Below, one piece after another: positions 25,598-34,732 of a DNA stretch of 37,143 nucleotides. The position numbers and the translations under genes were made by a program. Within the stretch, counting starts at the first letter, position 1, and each line of letters opens with the position of its first letter. Source of the DNA: CAUZIZ01 sp963579905 (GTDB lineage: Bacteria; Acidobacteriota; UBA6911; RPQK01; JAJDTT01); contig CAUZIZ010000040.1 of assembly GCA_963579905.1 (NCBI GenBank), positions 1 to 37,143 of the forward strand. Reading direction: 5' to 3'. The notes under the pieces were generated by a model. The model saw nothing but the letters and a program-made list of their open reading frames with translations. It was not told the origin of the DNA and made no database searches.

Positions 25598-27256
25598 TCA
25601 TCCCCCGGACATTTGAATCCACCCCTGTGAAATGGCCAGGGCCAACAGCGCTGCTCCGGGGGAGATTAGAGCCATTGCGATCCCGCAGATCCAAAGCCAG
25701 CTCGTGATCAGCCGTCCGGGGAGAATTCGTTTGTCCACCTCATGATAGCGCAAGTACAGGGCTCCCAAACCCTGGACAGGGTACATCAGGACCGCAATCA
25801 TACTGGACATCATCAGCATCAGGGGCGGGTTTTCGAAGAGGCTATAGGAAAAGGAATAGAGTCCCAGCGTGACGACAATCAGGATGCGCATCACTTTCAG
25901 GCGACCCGGATAATCCGCCGGATCGATGAATCCCAGGACGCAGAAGGTGTCGGCGATCAGTCTGCTGAGTCCGGCGGCCCCAGAGAGCACTGTCGAGAAT
26001 AGGACGACGAAGGCTCCTACCACGAACAAGGTGGCCGCCCAGCTGCCCAGGCTCTCGGTGTAGACGAGGCTGAGTGTATTGAGGGTGTCAGGACCCTCTG
26101 GATTGAGCTCCATCCGGTTCAAGATCGTGGCACCTAGAAAGTAGAAGCAGACGGTGCCCACGGTGTAGATCCCCAGCGCGAACAGGACGTCGGCGTATAT
26201 CACCCGGATCCACCCACGCGCCCGACGCGGCCATTCCGAGTCCGGCACGTTGGCTCCGGTGAAGCGTGCGTATCCCTTCTCGACGCAAAAATAGCTATAG
26301 GTGCACATCTCTCCCCAGGCGATCCCGGTACCAGCGTACATGGCCAAGGCGGTCAGCGCGACGCCAGCTGCAAGCGGGCTGGGGAAGGAGAAGGATAGGC
26401 CTTGGACGAGGTCTTCAGGCGTGACCGCGTAACCGGTCCACTGCAGCAGGATGGTACATACGACGGTCGTCACGGTGAAGGTAGCGACCATACCCAGAGA
26501 GATCTTTTCGAGCACCGAATACTTCCCACTGATCAGGAGGACGGCACAGAGCACGGCGGAAATGACCGCCCACTTGGTGCTTCCCCCGCTCCCCAGGAAC
26601 TCGGGAAAGGCCAATTGCAACGCCTGACCCGCGCCGCCTAGAATAGCTCCTCCATTGATGAAGAAAAGGAGCGAGATCGACAGCCACAGACACATGAACC
26701 AGTTAACGTTAGGTCTGGGCCCGGTCGTCTCCAAATGAAAGAGACCTTGTCTCCCTTTTCTCCTGCGGCCGGAAATAACGGCGGCTGAGATCACCGCTCC
26801 GATGACGACCGCCCCGCCGATTCCCACTTCGGAGAAGCCCGTACGTCGTTCGCCCAGCAGGGTATAGACTCCCAATCCGACGAAGGAGAGAACCAGGACC
26901 GTCGCCAGCCACTCGAGGGTCAGCCAGGCGGGCCGTTGAAAGCGAGGCCCGGGAAGGTTACCGAAGACCTGAAGAAATGTCCTCCCGCTCGAGATCGTGT
27001 GCCGAGTAAGCTCAGCCTGGACCACGAATTTCCCGAAGCAGGAAACAAACACCAGCCAGAGCATGAAGAAACCGGCCTCGGCTCCCAACTTCGTGGTCAT
27101 GATGAGCTCGCCAGATCCGACGATCGCACCCAGCAAAATCACCCCCGGTCCCAGATGCCTCAGGACCGAACCGAGTTTCTTGGGCGGCTCGAGAAAGCTG
27201 TCCTCGCTGCGGGCATAGGGATCTACTACTGGTTTCTGTTTCGTGGCTCTGGACAT
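25598..27256 (-). CDS. NRAMP-like membrane transporter without the canonical DPGN motif
   Basis: The product is 552 residues with about 11-12 membrane helices. The first helix reads LGPGVILLGAIVGSGELIMT (residues 35-54). In true NRAMP transporters this helix holds DPGN, which binds Mn2+ or Fe2+; here it is GSGE. Further helices include LEWLATVLVLSFVGLGVYTL, WFMCLWLSISLLFFINGGAI and the conserved GTGIAWGEMCTYSYF. It is the first gene of the operon, upstream of four catabolic genes, and probably supplies a substrate or cofactor. The changed motif makes metal transport doubtful. A weak alternative is another APC-superfamily solute carrier. Confidence 0.85.
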   Translation of the reverse strand: MSRATKQKPVVDPYARSEDSFLEPPKKLGSVLRHLGPGVILLGAIVGSGELIMTTKLGAEAGFFMLWLVFVSCFGKFVVQAELTRHTISSGRTFLQVFGNLPGPRFQRPAWLTLEWLATVLVLSFVGLGVYTLLGERRTGFSEVGIGGAVVIGAVISAAVISGRRRKGRQGLFHLETTGPRPNVNWFMCLWLSISLLFFINGGAILGGAGQALQLAFPEFLGSGGSTKWAVISAVLCAVLLISGKYSVLEKISLGMVATFTVTTVVCTILLQWTGYAVTPEDLVQGLSFSFPSPLAAGVALTALAMYAGTGIAWGEMCTYSYFCVEKGYARFTGANVPDSEWPRRARGWIRVIYADVLFALGIYTVGTVCFYFLGATILNRMELNPEGPDTLNTLSLVYTESLGSWAATLFVVGAFVVLFSTVLSGAAGLSRLIADTFCVLGFIDPADYPGRLKVMRILIVVTLGLYSFSYSLFENPPLMLMMSSMIAVLMYPVQGLGALYLRYHEVDKRILPGRLITSWLWICGIAMALISPGAALLALAISQGWIQMSGG

Positions 27257-27433
27257 AACGAGCTCTCGTCAGAGAGTGACAGCATTCCGCAGGGGCAATC
27301 AACCAAGACTGTAAAGGGCGAGCGCGACCGGCGCAACCGCAGGGCCGGTCTCTAGGTGGGCCGGCGGGCACCATCTTAGCGATTCAACCTCGCGCGGGAT
27401 CATTCGGGAAAGAAACCCCAGTGTACTGCAGTG

Positions 27434-27455
27434 GCACGGGCATCCCTGCCCGTGG
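27434..27455. repeat. GC-rich hairpin repeat
   Basis: CACGGGCA-TCCC-TGCCCGTG is a perfect 8-bp stem (27435-27454) in the gap upstream of the NRAMP-like gene. This sequence type is common as a dispersed repeat in Acidobacteriota, from memory. Confidence 0.55.
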
Positions 27456-27550
27456 GGCCTGGAGTCAATTGAAAGTTTCAGCTTAGCCCCGCCACCGGCT
27501 GCGCCGGATCGAACATGAAAGAAACTGGTGCCCCAGGACAGGCATTGCCG

Positions 27551-27694
27551 ATTCATGGAATCCTGAAGCACAAGCGAGGGGTTGGGGAACACCACGAATC
27601 GTCTTGACTCCCCTGCTTCGCCAAGCTTCGAGCCCTTTGTCCGCGCATCTTGCTGCACCTCAACCCCTCGCTCACGCTCCAGGATTCCATGACC
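27551..27694. mobile_element. MITE-like element 3
   Basis: A 144-bp stretch has imperfect inverted ends of 34 bp, about 28 of 34 matching: 27551-27584 (ATTCATGGAATCCTGAAGCA and on) and 27661-27694. It holds no gene. The rest of 27257-27881 carries no coding region I can support. Confidence 0.6.
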
Positions 27695-27881
27695 TAACAC
27701 TTTCAGATTTAATAGGTTACACCCTTGTGGCTAAGGAACAGTAAAATCAAGTGTCAGCTTAGTGTTGCCTCTAGGACCTCGGTTTTTTGACCTTGTTTTC
27801 CCACCGGGTTACAATCGCTCGCAAAGGAGCTACCCACTGGGATTGCTTGCACAAACCAGATACCGAAATCCCAGGTTGATC

Positions 27882-30800
27882 ATGTCTGTACCACCTGATT
27901 TTCATTCTCGCTTACCCTCTATTCTTGGCGTCGTCGTCTGTACGATGCTCTGGGGAGCGTCTGCGACAGCTTCTTCCAAGCTTGATGAATCCACGATCGA
28001 GTTCAATCAGGACATCAGACCGATCCTCTCGGACAAGTGTTTCGCCTGTCATGGACCCGATGAAAAGAAGCGGCTGACGAAGCTGAGATTCGATACCGAG
28101 CAGGGAGCGTTTGCCGATCTGGGAGGAGGCCGCTTCGCGATCGTACCTGGGAATCCCCAGCAAAGTGGGCTCGTCAACCGAATTACCACCGACATCGAAG
28201 CGCAGCGGATGCCTCCGGCGTACTCCGGAAAGCAGCTCACACAAGCGGAGATCGACACCATTCGAAGCTGGGTCTCCCAAGGTGCTAAGTGGCAGAAACA
28301 CTGGGCCTTTATCCCACGAAAGCGGCCTCAGCTGCCCAATCTGGAGAACAGCAGCTGGGCTCGGAACGGACTGGACCACTTCGTTCTTCAGCGGCTCGAG
28401 AAAGAAGGTCTGAGATCTTCACCCGAAGCGGACTCCGCCACCCTGATTCGTCGGCTGACACTCGATCTGACGGGTCTCCCTCCGACTCCAGCCGAAGTGG
28501 ATGCCTTTCTCACTGACAGCTCTCCAGATGCCTACGAAAAAGTAGTCGACCGTCTGCTGCAATCCCCTCGCTACGCCGAGAAAATGGCGAGCCGATGGCT
28601 GGATGCGGCCCGCTATGCCGATACCAACGGATATCAGACGGATGCCGAACGAAGCATGTGGAGGTGGCGCGACTGGGTCATCAATGCCTTCGACCAGAAC
28701 ATGCCTTTCGATCAGTTCACGATTGAGCAGATCGCCGGTGACATGCTGCCAAACGCCACCCTCGATCAGAAGATCGCCAGCGGATTCAATCGGAACCATC
28801 GCGGCAATGGCGAAGGTGGAATCGTTCCCGAAGAATACTCTGTCGAGTATGTGGTCGATCGTACAGAGACGACTTCGACTGTGTGGCTAGGGCTCACGAT
28901 GGGCTGTGCCCGCTGCCACGATCACAAGTACGATCCCATCAAACAAAAGGATTTTTATAAGGTCTTCGCCTACTTCAACAATGTGCCTGAGCGGGGACGC
29001 GCCTTCAAGTACGGCAACTCGGCGCCCTTCATTCCGGCGCCTACGCCGACCCAGTTGCAGCAGCTGGGACAGCTGGAGGCAAAACTGGCCGAGGCCGAAG
29101 AGCAGTTCGCTGCACTCGATTCCGAGATCGAGGAGTCAAAGCGGATTTGGGAAACCTCTCTGGCTCAGTCCACGATCCTGTATTGGTCCTTCGATCACGA
29201 CCTGCTCCTTCGCTACCCATTCGATGGCGCTCTGGCCGGTCAACCCAGCGGCTTCAAGGATAAGAAACCAGTCCAGATCCGGCTGCTCGACGGCATGCCC
29301 CATTTTGTGCCGGGACGGCTGGGGGCCGCTGCCAGCTTTGACGGGAAACGGTTTCTGGACGCCGGAGATGTTGCGGAACTGGGCTTTTTCGACCGATTCT
29401 CTTTTTCCGTCTGGGTTTATCCCACTGCGCCGGACGGCCCCATTCTGGGACGGAATCCCGATACGCCGGAGGTCGGCGACCAAGGGTTCAAAGGCTACGG
29501 CCTGTATCTGAGGGAAGGCAGGGTACAGCTGAATCTGGTGACTCGTTGGTTGGACGACTCCCTTCGCATCGAGACGGCAGAGCCACTCGAGCTGAACCGC
29601 TGGCACCATGTCGCGGCGACCTACGATGGCTCCCGCGTCGCAGATGGCACCAGGATCTACATCAACGGCCAGCCCAGCGCTCTCAACGTGCGTCTGAACC
29701 TGCTCAACCAGGATTTTCGTCTTCCCAACTCCCTCCGAATCGGTGGTGCGGGTGCTCGTCGCTTTTCTGGTCTAATCGATGAGGTTCGGGTCTACACAGA
29801 AGTTTTGTCCCCCCGAGAAGTTGCCGTGATCTCTCTGGCCGACAGCGTGAACGAGGTCGCCGCCCTGCCTCCCGCAGTCCGCAGTCAGTCCCAGACCGAC
29901 AAGCTTCGGTGGTGCTTCCTCAACCAGTACGCTGCCCCCCCCATCCACAAGGCCTGGCAGAAATTGCAGGATCTGCGCCGGCAGAAGCGGGAGTTGGTCC
30001 GCAGTTTCCCGACGGTCATGGTGATGCATGAGGGGAAGACCCGCGATACTTTTGTCCTCGTGCGAGGTGCCTACGATAGACCCGGGGAAAAGGTGCTTCC
30101 CGGGGTACCCTCTTTCCTTCCCCAACTGCAGGAAGGTTGGGACAACAACCGGGTCGGATTGGCCCGCTGGTTGGTGTCCCCAGAGAATCCACTCACGGCG
30201 CGCGTGACGGTCAATCGTTTCTGGCAGATGTACTTCGGCGTCGGGCTGGTCAAGACCGCCGAGGATTTTGGTTCGCAGGGCGAATGGCCGCTGCATCTGG
30301 AACTTCTGGATTGGCTGGCGACTGAGTTCGTTTCCAACAGGTGGGACGTCAAGGCACTTCAAAAGACGATCGTGATGAGCGCGACCTACCGACAGTCCTC
30401 GAAGCTGCGGCCCGAGCTGCTGAATCGAGATCCGGAGAATCGGCTACTGGCGCGGGGACCGCGCTTTCGGTTGCCGGCAGAGGTCGTTCGCGATCAGGCG
30501 TTGGCGGTTTCGGGATTGCTCGTAGAGCAGGTTGGCGGCCCCTCCGTCAAGCCCTATCAGCCGGCTGGACTCTGGTCGGATCTGGCCGGAGGCGAGGACT
30601 ACCAGAGAGGCGAAGGCAGCGACCTCTACCGCCGCAGCCTCTACACCTTCTGGAAGCGGACCTCGGCGCCCCCCTCCATGACAACGTTTGACTCCGGCCA
30701 GCGTGAGACCTGCTCGGTTCGGCAGGAGCGGACCAATACCCCGCTGCAGGCCCTCAACCTGATGAATGACGTGACCTATGTGGAGGCGTCCCGAGTGTTG

Positions 30801-31085
30801 GCCCAGCGGATGATGGAGGAGGGCGGTCAGACGCCAGCGGAGAGGATTGCCTTCGCCTACAAGGTAGTCACGGCCCGGACACCCAAGTCCAGCGAGGGTG
30901 GGATCTTGCTCGAAGGCTTTCAGCACTATCTGCGAGATTATCAGAGCGATCGAGGGGCCGCCCTGAAGCTGGTTTCCCAGGGTGAGTACCCTCGCAATCT
31001 GGCTCTGGATATCGCCGAACTGGCGTCCTATGCCACGGTTGCCAGCCTGATTCTCAATCTTGACCAGGCCATTACCAAGGAGTGA
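27882..31085 (+). CDS. Exported cytochrome-c-domain DUF1549/DUF1553 (PSD1) protein with LamG-like insert
   Basis: The start is ATG 27882 (MSVPPDFHSRLPSILGVVVC), giving a signal peptide and 1067 residues; upstream in-frame starts add no homology. CFACHGPD (Cys53, Cys56, His57) is the heme site of the planctomycete-type cytochrome domain (PSCyt1). DUF1549 (PSCyt2) follows at about residues 150-360, with GCARCHDHKYDPI carrying a second CxxCH. Residues about 430-640 form a LamG/concanavalin-like module (YPFDGALAGQ, RWHHVAATYDG, RIGGAGARRFSGLIDEVRVY). DUF1553 (PSD1) runs to the end (NPLTARVTVNRFWQMYFG, RQERTNTPLQALNLMNDVTY). The family's reaction is not settled; it is thought to act in surface polysaccharide breakdown. 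The DUF1501 partner starts 3 bp downstream. Confidence 0.92.
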   Translation: MSVPPDFHSRLPSILGVVVCTMLWGASATASSKLDESTIEFNQDIRPILSDKCFACHGPDEKKRLTKLRFDTEQGAFADLGGGRFAIVPGNPQQSGLVNRITTDIEAQRMPPAYSGKQLTQAEIDTIRSWVSQGAKWQKHWAFIPRKRPQLPNLENSSWARNGLDHFVLQRLEKEGLRSSPEADSATLIRRLTLDLTGLPPTPAEVDAFLTDSSPDAYEKVVDRLLQSPRYAEKMASRWLDAARYADTNGYQTDAERSMWRWRDWVINAFDQNMPFDQFTIEQIAGDMLPNATLDQKIASGFNRNHRGNGEGGIVPEEYSVEYVVDRTETTSTVWLGLTMGCARCHDHKYDPIKQKDFYKVFAYFNNVPERGRAFKYGNSAPFIPAPTPTQLQQLGQLEAKLAEAEEQFAALDSEIEESKRIWETSLAQSTILYWSFDHDLLLRYPFDGALAGQPSGFKDKKPVQIRLLDGMPHFVPGRLGAAASFDGKRFLDAGDVAELGFFDRFSFSVWVYPTAPDGPILGRNPDTPEVGDQGFKGYGLYLREGRVQLNLVTRWLDDSLRIETAEPLELNRWHHVAATYDGSRVADGTRIYINGQPSALNVRLNLLNQDFRLPNSLRIGGAGARRFSGLIDEVRVYTEVLSPREVAVISLADSVNEVAALPPAVRSQSQTDKLRWCFLNQYAAPPIHKAWQKLQDLRRQKRELVRSFPTVMVMHEGKTRDTFVLVRGAYDRPGEKVLPGVPSFLPQLQEGWDNNRVGLARWLVSPENPLTARVTVNRFWQMYFGVGLVKTAEDFGSQGEWPLHLELLDWLATEFVSNRWDVKALQKTIVMSATYRQSSKLRPELLNRDPENRLLARGPRFRLPAEVVRDQALAVSGLLVEQVGGPSVKPYQPAGLWSDLAGGEDYQRGEGSDLYRRSLYTFWKRTSAPPSMTTFDSGQRETCSVRQERTNTPLQALNLMNDVTYVEASRVLAQRMMEEGGQTPAERIAFAYKVVTARTPKSSEGGILLEGFQHYLRDYQSDRGAALKLVSQGEYPRNLALDIAELASYATVASLILNLDQAITKE

Positions 31086-31088
31086 TTC

Positions 31089-32561
31089 ATGGATCCCAGG
31101 CTTGATCGCCGATTGTCGATGACTCGCCGACATTTTTTCGGATTAGGGAGCACTGGAATTGGGACTGCGGCTCTGGCCACCCTTCTCGATCGCAGTCTAT
31201 TTGGCAAGACCGGACTGAAGGGTCCTGGTGATGGAGCCGCTCAAGGCGGGTTGTCGGGCCTCCCGCATTTCGCTCCGAAAGCTAAGCGGATCATCTATCT
31301 GTTCCAATCAGGTGCGCCGTCCCAGATGGACTTGTTCGACTACAAACCGGAGCTGAAGGATCTGGCCGGCACGGAACTGCCCGACTCGATTCGCAAGGGT
31401 CAGCGTTTGACCGGGATGACGGCCACCCAATCCAGTTTTCCGGTGGCTCCATCGGTGTTCGAGTTCGCCCAGCACGGTGGCTCCGGGGCCTGGGTCAGTG
31501 AGTTGATGCCGCATACGGCCAAGATTGCCGATGAGCTGTCGTTCATCAAATCGATGCACACCGAGGCCATCAACCATGATCCTGCTATCACGTTCTTCCA
31601 GACTGGGGCCCAGCTGGCAGGGCGACCCAGTATCGGCTCCTGGCTTTCCTACGGCCTGGGAAGCGAGAACCAGGATCTTCCGAGCTTCGTGGTGATGGTC
31701 TCCAGTGGCGAGGACGGGGCAGGACAACCGCTCTACGATCGACTCTGGGGAAGCGGCTTTCTCCCCACCCGGTACCAGGGGGTCAAGTTCCGCTCGATCG
31801 GGGACCCGGTGCTCTATCTGTCCAATCCGCCGGGTTTGAGCCGCCCCAACCGACGTCGCTTTCTGGACGATCTGAACCGGCTCAACCAGCTGCAGCTGGA
31901 GGAGTTTGGGGATCCGGAGATCGCGACCCGGATCGAACAGTATGAGATGGCCTATCGAATGCAGACGTCCGTCCCCGATCTCACCGACCTCTCGGCCGAA
32001 CCCGAGCACGTATTCAAGCTTTACGGCCCCGATGCGAAGAAGCCGGGGACCTATGCCTACAACTGCCTGCTGGCCCGTCGTCTGGCAGAACGCGGGGTGC
32101 GATTCATTCAGCTCTTCCATCGCGGCTGGGACCAGCACACGACGCTGCCTGCGAAGATCAAGGTCCAATGCAAGGACACCGATCAGGCTTCAGCGGCCCT
32201 GGTGCAGGATCTGAAGGAACGGGGTCTGCTAGAGGATACCCTGGTAGTTTGGGGAGGAGAGTTCGGTAGGACGGTCTATTCACAAGGCAAGCTGACTGCA
32301 ACGGATTACGGACGCGATCACCACCCCCGCTGCTTTTCCATCTGGGTGGCAGGAGGAGGCATCAAACCGGGTGTCATCTGCGGCGAGACTGACGACTACG
32401 GCTATAACATCACACGCGATCCCGTCCACGTCCACGATTTGCACGCCACCCTGTTCCACTGTCTGGGCATCGATCACACCAAGCTGACCTTCAAGTACCA
32501 AGGGCGCCACTTCCGCCTGACGGATATTCACGGAAACCTGGTAAAGAAGCTCTTGGTGTGA
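31089..32561 (+). CDS. Tat-exported DUF1501 protein
   Basis: The product is 490 residues. The leader LSMTRRHFFGLGSTGIGTAA has a twin-arginine motif (RRHFF). The core shows RIIYLFQSGAPSQMDLFDYK, FIQLFHRGWDQHTTLP and VVWGGEFGRTVYSQGK, sulfatase/alkaline-phosphatase-like metal-site segments of DUF1501. It directly follows the DUF1549/DUF1553 gene, the standard pairing in Planctomycetota, Verrucomicrobiota and Acidobacteriota, so the two products probably act together outside the cytoplasm. Its stop lies 3 bp from the convergent fprA stop; no terminator hairpin is visible between them. Confidence 0.93.
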   Translation: MDPRLDRRLSMTRRHFFGLGSTGIGTAALATLLDRSLFGKTGLKGPGDGAAQGGLSGLPHFAPKAKRIIYLFQSGAPSQMDLFDYKPELKDLAGTELPDSIRKGQRLTGMTATQSSFPVAPSVFEFAQHGGSGAWVSELMPHTAKIADELSFIKSMHTEAINHDPAITFFQTGAQLAGRPSIGSWLSYGLGSENQDLPSFVVMVSSGEDGAGQPLYDRLWGSGFLPTRYQGVKFRSIGDPVLYLSNPPGLSRPNRRRFLDDLNRLNQLQLEEFGDPEIATRIEQYEMAYRMQTSVPDLTDLSAEPEHVFKLYGPDAKKPGTYAYNCLLARRLAERGVRFIQLFHRGWDQHTTLPAKIKVQCKDTDQASAALVQDLKERGLLEDTLVVWGGEFGRTVYSQGKLTATDYGRDHHPRCFSIWVAGGGIKPGVICGETDDYGYNITRDPVHVHDLHATLFHCLGIDHTKLTFKYQGRHFRLTDIHGNLVKKLLV

Positions 32562-32564
32562 AGA

Positions 32565-33962
32565 TTATCTGCCCAGCGCGGCCGCCATTTCTTCCACAGT
32601 TGCGAACTTGACTCTAGGCCTACCTGAGTGGAGTCCCTTCTCCCGCTCGATCTCGTCTATCCGCTGCCAATCTGCGTAGGAAAAGTAGTCGGGACGGTTA
32701 CGTCGAATCAGTGTCTCGGTATCGCTGCTCCCCTGGTGCGAGGGTTTTAGTGTCAGTCCCGCCTCCAGGTCTTCAAGCATGCAGGATACGGTTTCCAGCG
32801 CGTCTGGCTTGTTGGTGCCGATTACTCCGTTTGGCCCCCGCTTGATCCAGCCTGCTGTGTATTCACCAACCACAGGCTTCCGAGACTCCGGCTCCACAAC
32901 CCGACCCTTCTCGTTGAGGATCACACCCCATTTCGGATTGAAGGGAATGTCAGAGAGTGGCAGGCCCTTATAGCCGATGGATCTGAAGACCAGGCCGACC
33001 TTGAGTTCCTCTAATCTATCGGTAGCTCTAGGGCGAAGCGTTCCCATGTCGGTCGCGTAGAGTTCGTTCTTGACCAGTCGCATAGCCCGCACCCGGCCGG
33101 AGCTACCCAAGATCTCTACCGGAGAAACCAGGAAGCGAAAGTGGATGGTGCGTGACTGCCCGGCCCGCTGGCGAGAGGCCATTTCCTTCAGAATCTCGAT
33201 TCTCTTCGATCCGACCCGATCGTCCTCTCGCTCCAACGCCTGCTGGCTCAGGGAGTCGGGGGTTGCTTCCTCCGGGGGAATAGTGACGTGGACATCATCC
33301 AGCCTCCCCAGCTCCTTGATCTCAGGATTGGTAAAGGCCGCCTGTGCCGGCCCGCGTCGTCCCAACATATAGACTTCTCGCACCCGGCTTTGGCGGAGCT
33401 GCTCGAGGGCATGATCCGCAATGTCCGTCTGCGCCAGCTCCTCGGGGGTACGACTCAGAATCCGGATCACGTCAACAGCCACGTTGCCCAGGCCGACTAC
33501 TGCAGCCCGCTTTTGGGACAAGTCGAACTCATAGTCGCGAAAGTCTGGGTGGCCGTTGTACCAGGCCACGAAATCGGTGGCTGAATAACTGCCCTTCAGG
33601 TTCTCGCCGGGTATGCCGAGGTTGCGGTCTGATGGGGCGCCCGTGGTGTAGATGATCTGGTGATAGTGGTCTCGCAGCTGGGCCCGGGTAATGTCACGTC
33701 CCAACCCAACCTGCCCAAAGAATCTGAAGCGGGGATTGGTTGCTGTCCGGTCGAAAATCCTGGTGACGGCCTTGATCCGCTGATGATCGGGAGCGACGCC
33801 ATTTCGAACCAGACCGAAAGGCGTCGGAAGGCGATCGAACATGTCGATCTCGACGATGATACGGTCCTGCTTGAACAGATGCTCTGCGGCATAGAAACCC
33901 GCTGGTCCCGCACCAATAATCGCGACCCGCAGAGGGCAGGCGCTGGTACCTGGCTTGGCCAT
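32565..33962 (-). CDS. fprA: Ferredoxin/adrenodoxin-NADP+ reductase
   Basis: The product is 465 residues from ATG 33962, with AAAGGAAG as ribosome binding site; a TTG two codons upstream is also possible. VAIIGAGPAGFYAAEHL (Gly17, 19, 22) binds FAD. VVGLGNVAVDVIRIL is the NADP domain motif of the adrenodoxin-reductase family, and GWIKRGPNGVIGTNKPDALE is its C-terminal signature. DMFDRLPTPFGLVRNGVAPD is also typical. The enzyme passes electrons between NADPH and ferredoxins in the cytoplasm. No ferredoxin or P450 gene is in the window. It stands alone, convergent with the DUF1501 gene. Confidence 0.93.
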   Translation of the reverse strand: MAKPGTSACPLRVAIIGAGPAGFYAAEHLFKQDRIIVEIDMFDRLPTPFGLVRNGVAPDHQRIKAVTRIFDRTATNPRFRFFGQVGLGRDITRAQLRDHYHQIIYTTGAPSDRNLGIPGENLKGSYSATDFVAWYNGHPDFRDYEFDLSQKRAAVVGLGNVAVDVIRILSRTPEELAQTDIADHALEQLRQSRVREVYMLGRRGPAQAAFTNPEIKELGRLDDVHVTIPPEEATPDSLSQQALEREDDRVGSKRIEILKEMASRQRAGQSRTIHFRFLVSPVEILGSSGRVRAMRLVKNELYATDMGTLRPRATDRLEELKVGLVFRSIGYKGLPLSDIPFNPKWGVILNEKGRVVEPESRKPVVGEYTAGWIKRGPNGVIGTNKPDALETVSCMLEDLEAGLTLKPSHQGSSDTETLIRRNRPDYFSYADWQRIDEIEREKGLHSGRPRVKFATVEEMAAALGR

Positions 33963-33992
33963 CTTCAATGACTTCCTTTACTGAAGAGATGT

Positions 33993-34002
33993 GGGGGGGG
34001 GG
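33993..34002. repeat. Homopolymer of ten G
   Basis: On the strand of fprA this is ten C, about 31-40 nt before its ATG and between it and the CBS-domain gene. Such tracts slip easily during replication. Confidence 0.9.
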
Positions 34003-34015
34003 CAGGCTGCGGGGT

Positions 34016-34450
34016 TCAAACCGTGGAAAGCCGAGTCTGGAGAGATTCAACTTGGCCTTCATACTGGTCTCGCTGTGTCCGGACAACATCCATGATCGAG
34101 ATGATGCCAACTAGATCGCCGTTGTCGACGACGGGGAGATGGCGGAATCTCTTCTCGGTCATGGTACGAGCCACAAGCCTTGCGTCGTCGGTGGGGCTGG
34201 TGATGATCACTTCCTGGGTCATGAGACTGTCTACCCGCTGGTCGAAGATGGCCTCGTTCCTGGCCGCTCCACGAACGATATCTCGCTCGGAAAGGATGCC
34301 CATCGGATGATTCGTCTCGTCCACTACAACCAGGGCGCCGATGTTATGTCGGGCTAGTAGAGCGAGTGCCTCCCTAATTGAATCGTCAGGGCGGACGACG
34401 ACAACGCTCGAGCATTTGGTAGCAAGGATTCTTTCAACGTTCATCTTCAT
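34016..34450 (-). CDS. CBS-domain pair protein
   Basis: The start is ATG 34450 (MKMNVERILATKCSSVVVVR), preceded by GAGGGAG; an in-frame start at 34507 adds a poorly conserved leader. The product is 145 residues, almost entirely two CBS domains: SSVVVVRPDDSIREAL to MGILSERDIVRG, and EVIITSPTDDARLVAR to LVGIISIMDVVRTQ. Such pairs bind adenosine nucleotides and sense energy state. No attached effector domain is present, so it would regulate another protein or act alone. It lies 53 bp before the fprA ATG, on the same strand. Confidence 0.9.
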   Translation of the reverse strand: MKMNVERILATKCSSVVVVRPDDSIREALALLARHNIGALVVVDETNHPMGILSERDIVRGAARNEAIFDQRVDSLMTQEVIITSPTDDARLVARTMTEKRFRHLPVVDNGDLVGIISIMDVVRTQRDQYEGQVESLQTRLSTV

Positions 34451-34586
34451 GGAAACTCCCTCTTCTACACCATGTCTCATGATACTGCCAGAGAGGCTCC
34501 GGTTCAACGATCACGATCAAGCATAGCCGGGTCGGGGCCAAGCTGGCTCTTCATTGGACAGGAAATCATGTAGGAGCAGCGGTTTG

Positions 34587-34732
34587 ATAGAGCCGTGACT
34601 GCGAAGGAGCGGTACCGGCACACCGATGCCGGAAACAACGGCCCCTCCAGACAGTGAGCCGCAGACCCTTAGGGACGCGCCACATGTCCCGATCCGTAAT
34701 CGGGTCCCGCTCCCTCACGGTCACGGCTCTGT
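34587..34732. repeat. Inverted-repeat element carrying the first block of the dispersed repeat
   Basis: The left arm ATAGAGCCGTGACTGCGAAG (34587-34612) is the imperfect reverse complement of the right arm ending in TCACGGTCACGGCTCTGT (34707-34732), about 22 of 26 matching. The interior is GC-rich with short palindromes and contains no gene. Confidence 0.55.

Noticed and set aside
27299..27700. Minus-strand frame of 133 codons
   Set aside because: It spans the MITE-like element and hairpin repeats and resembles no protein.
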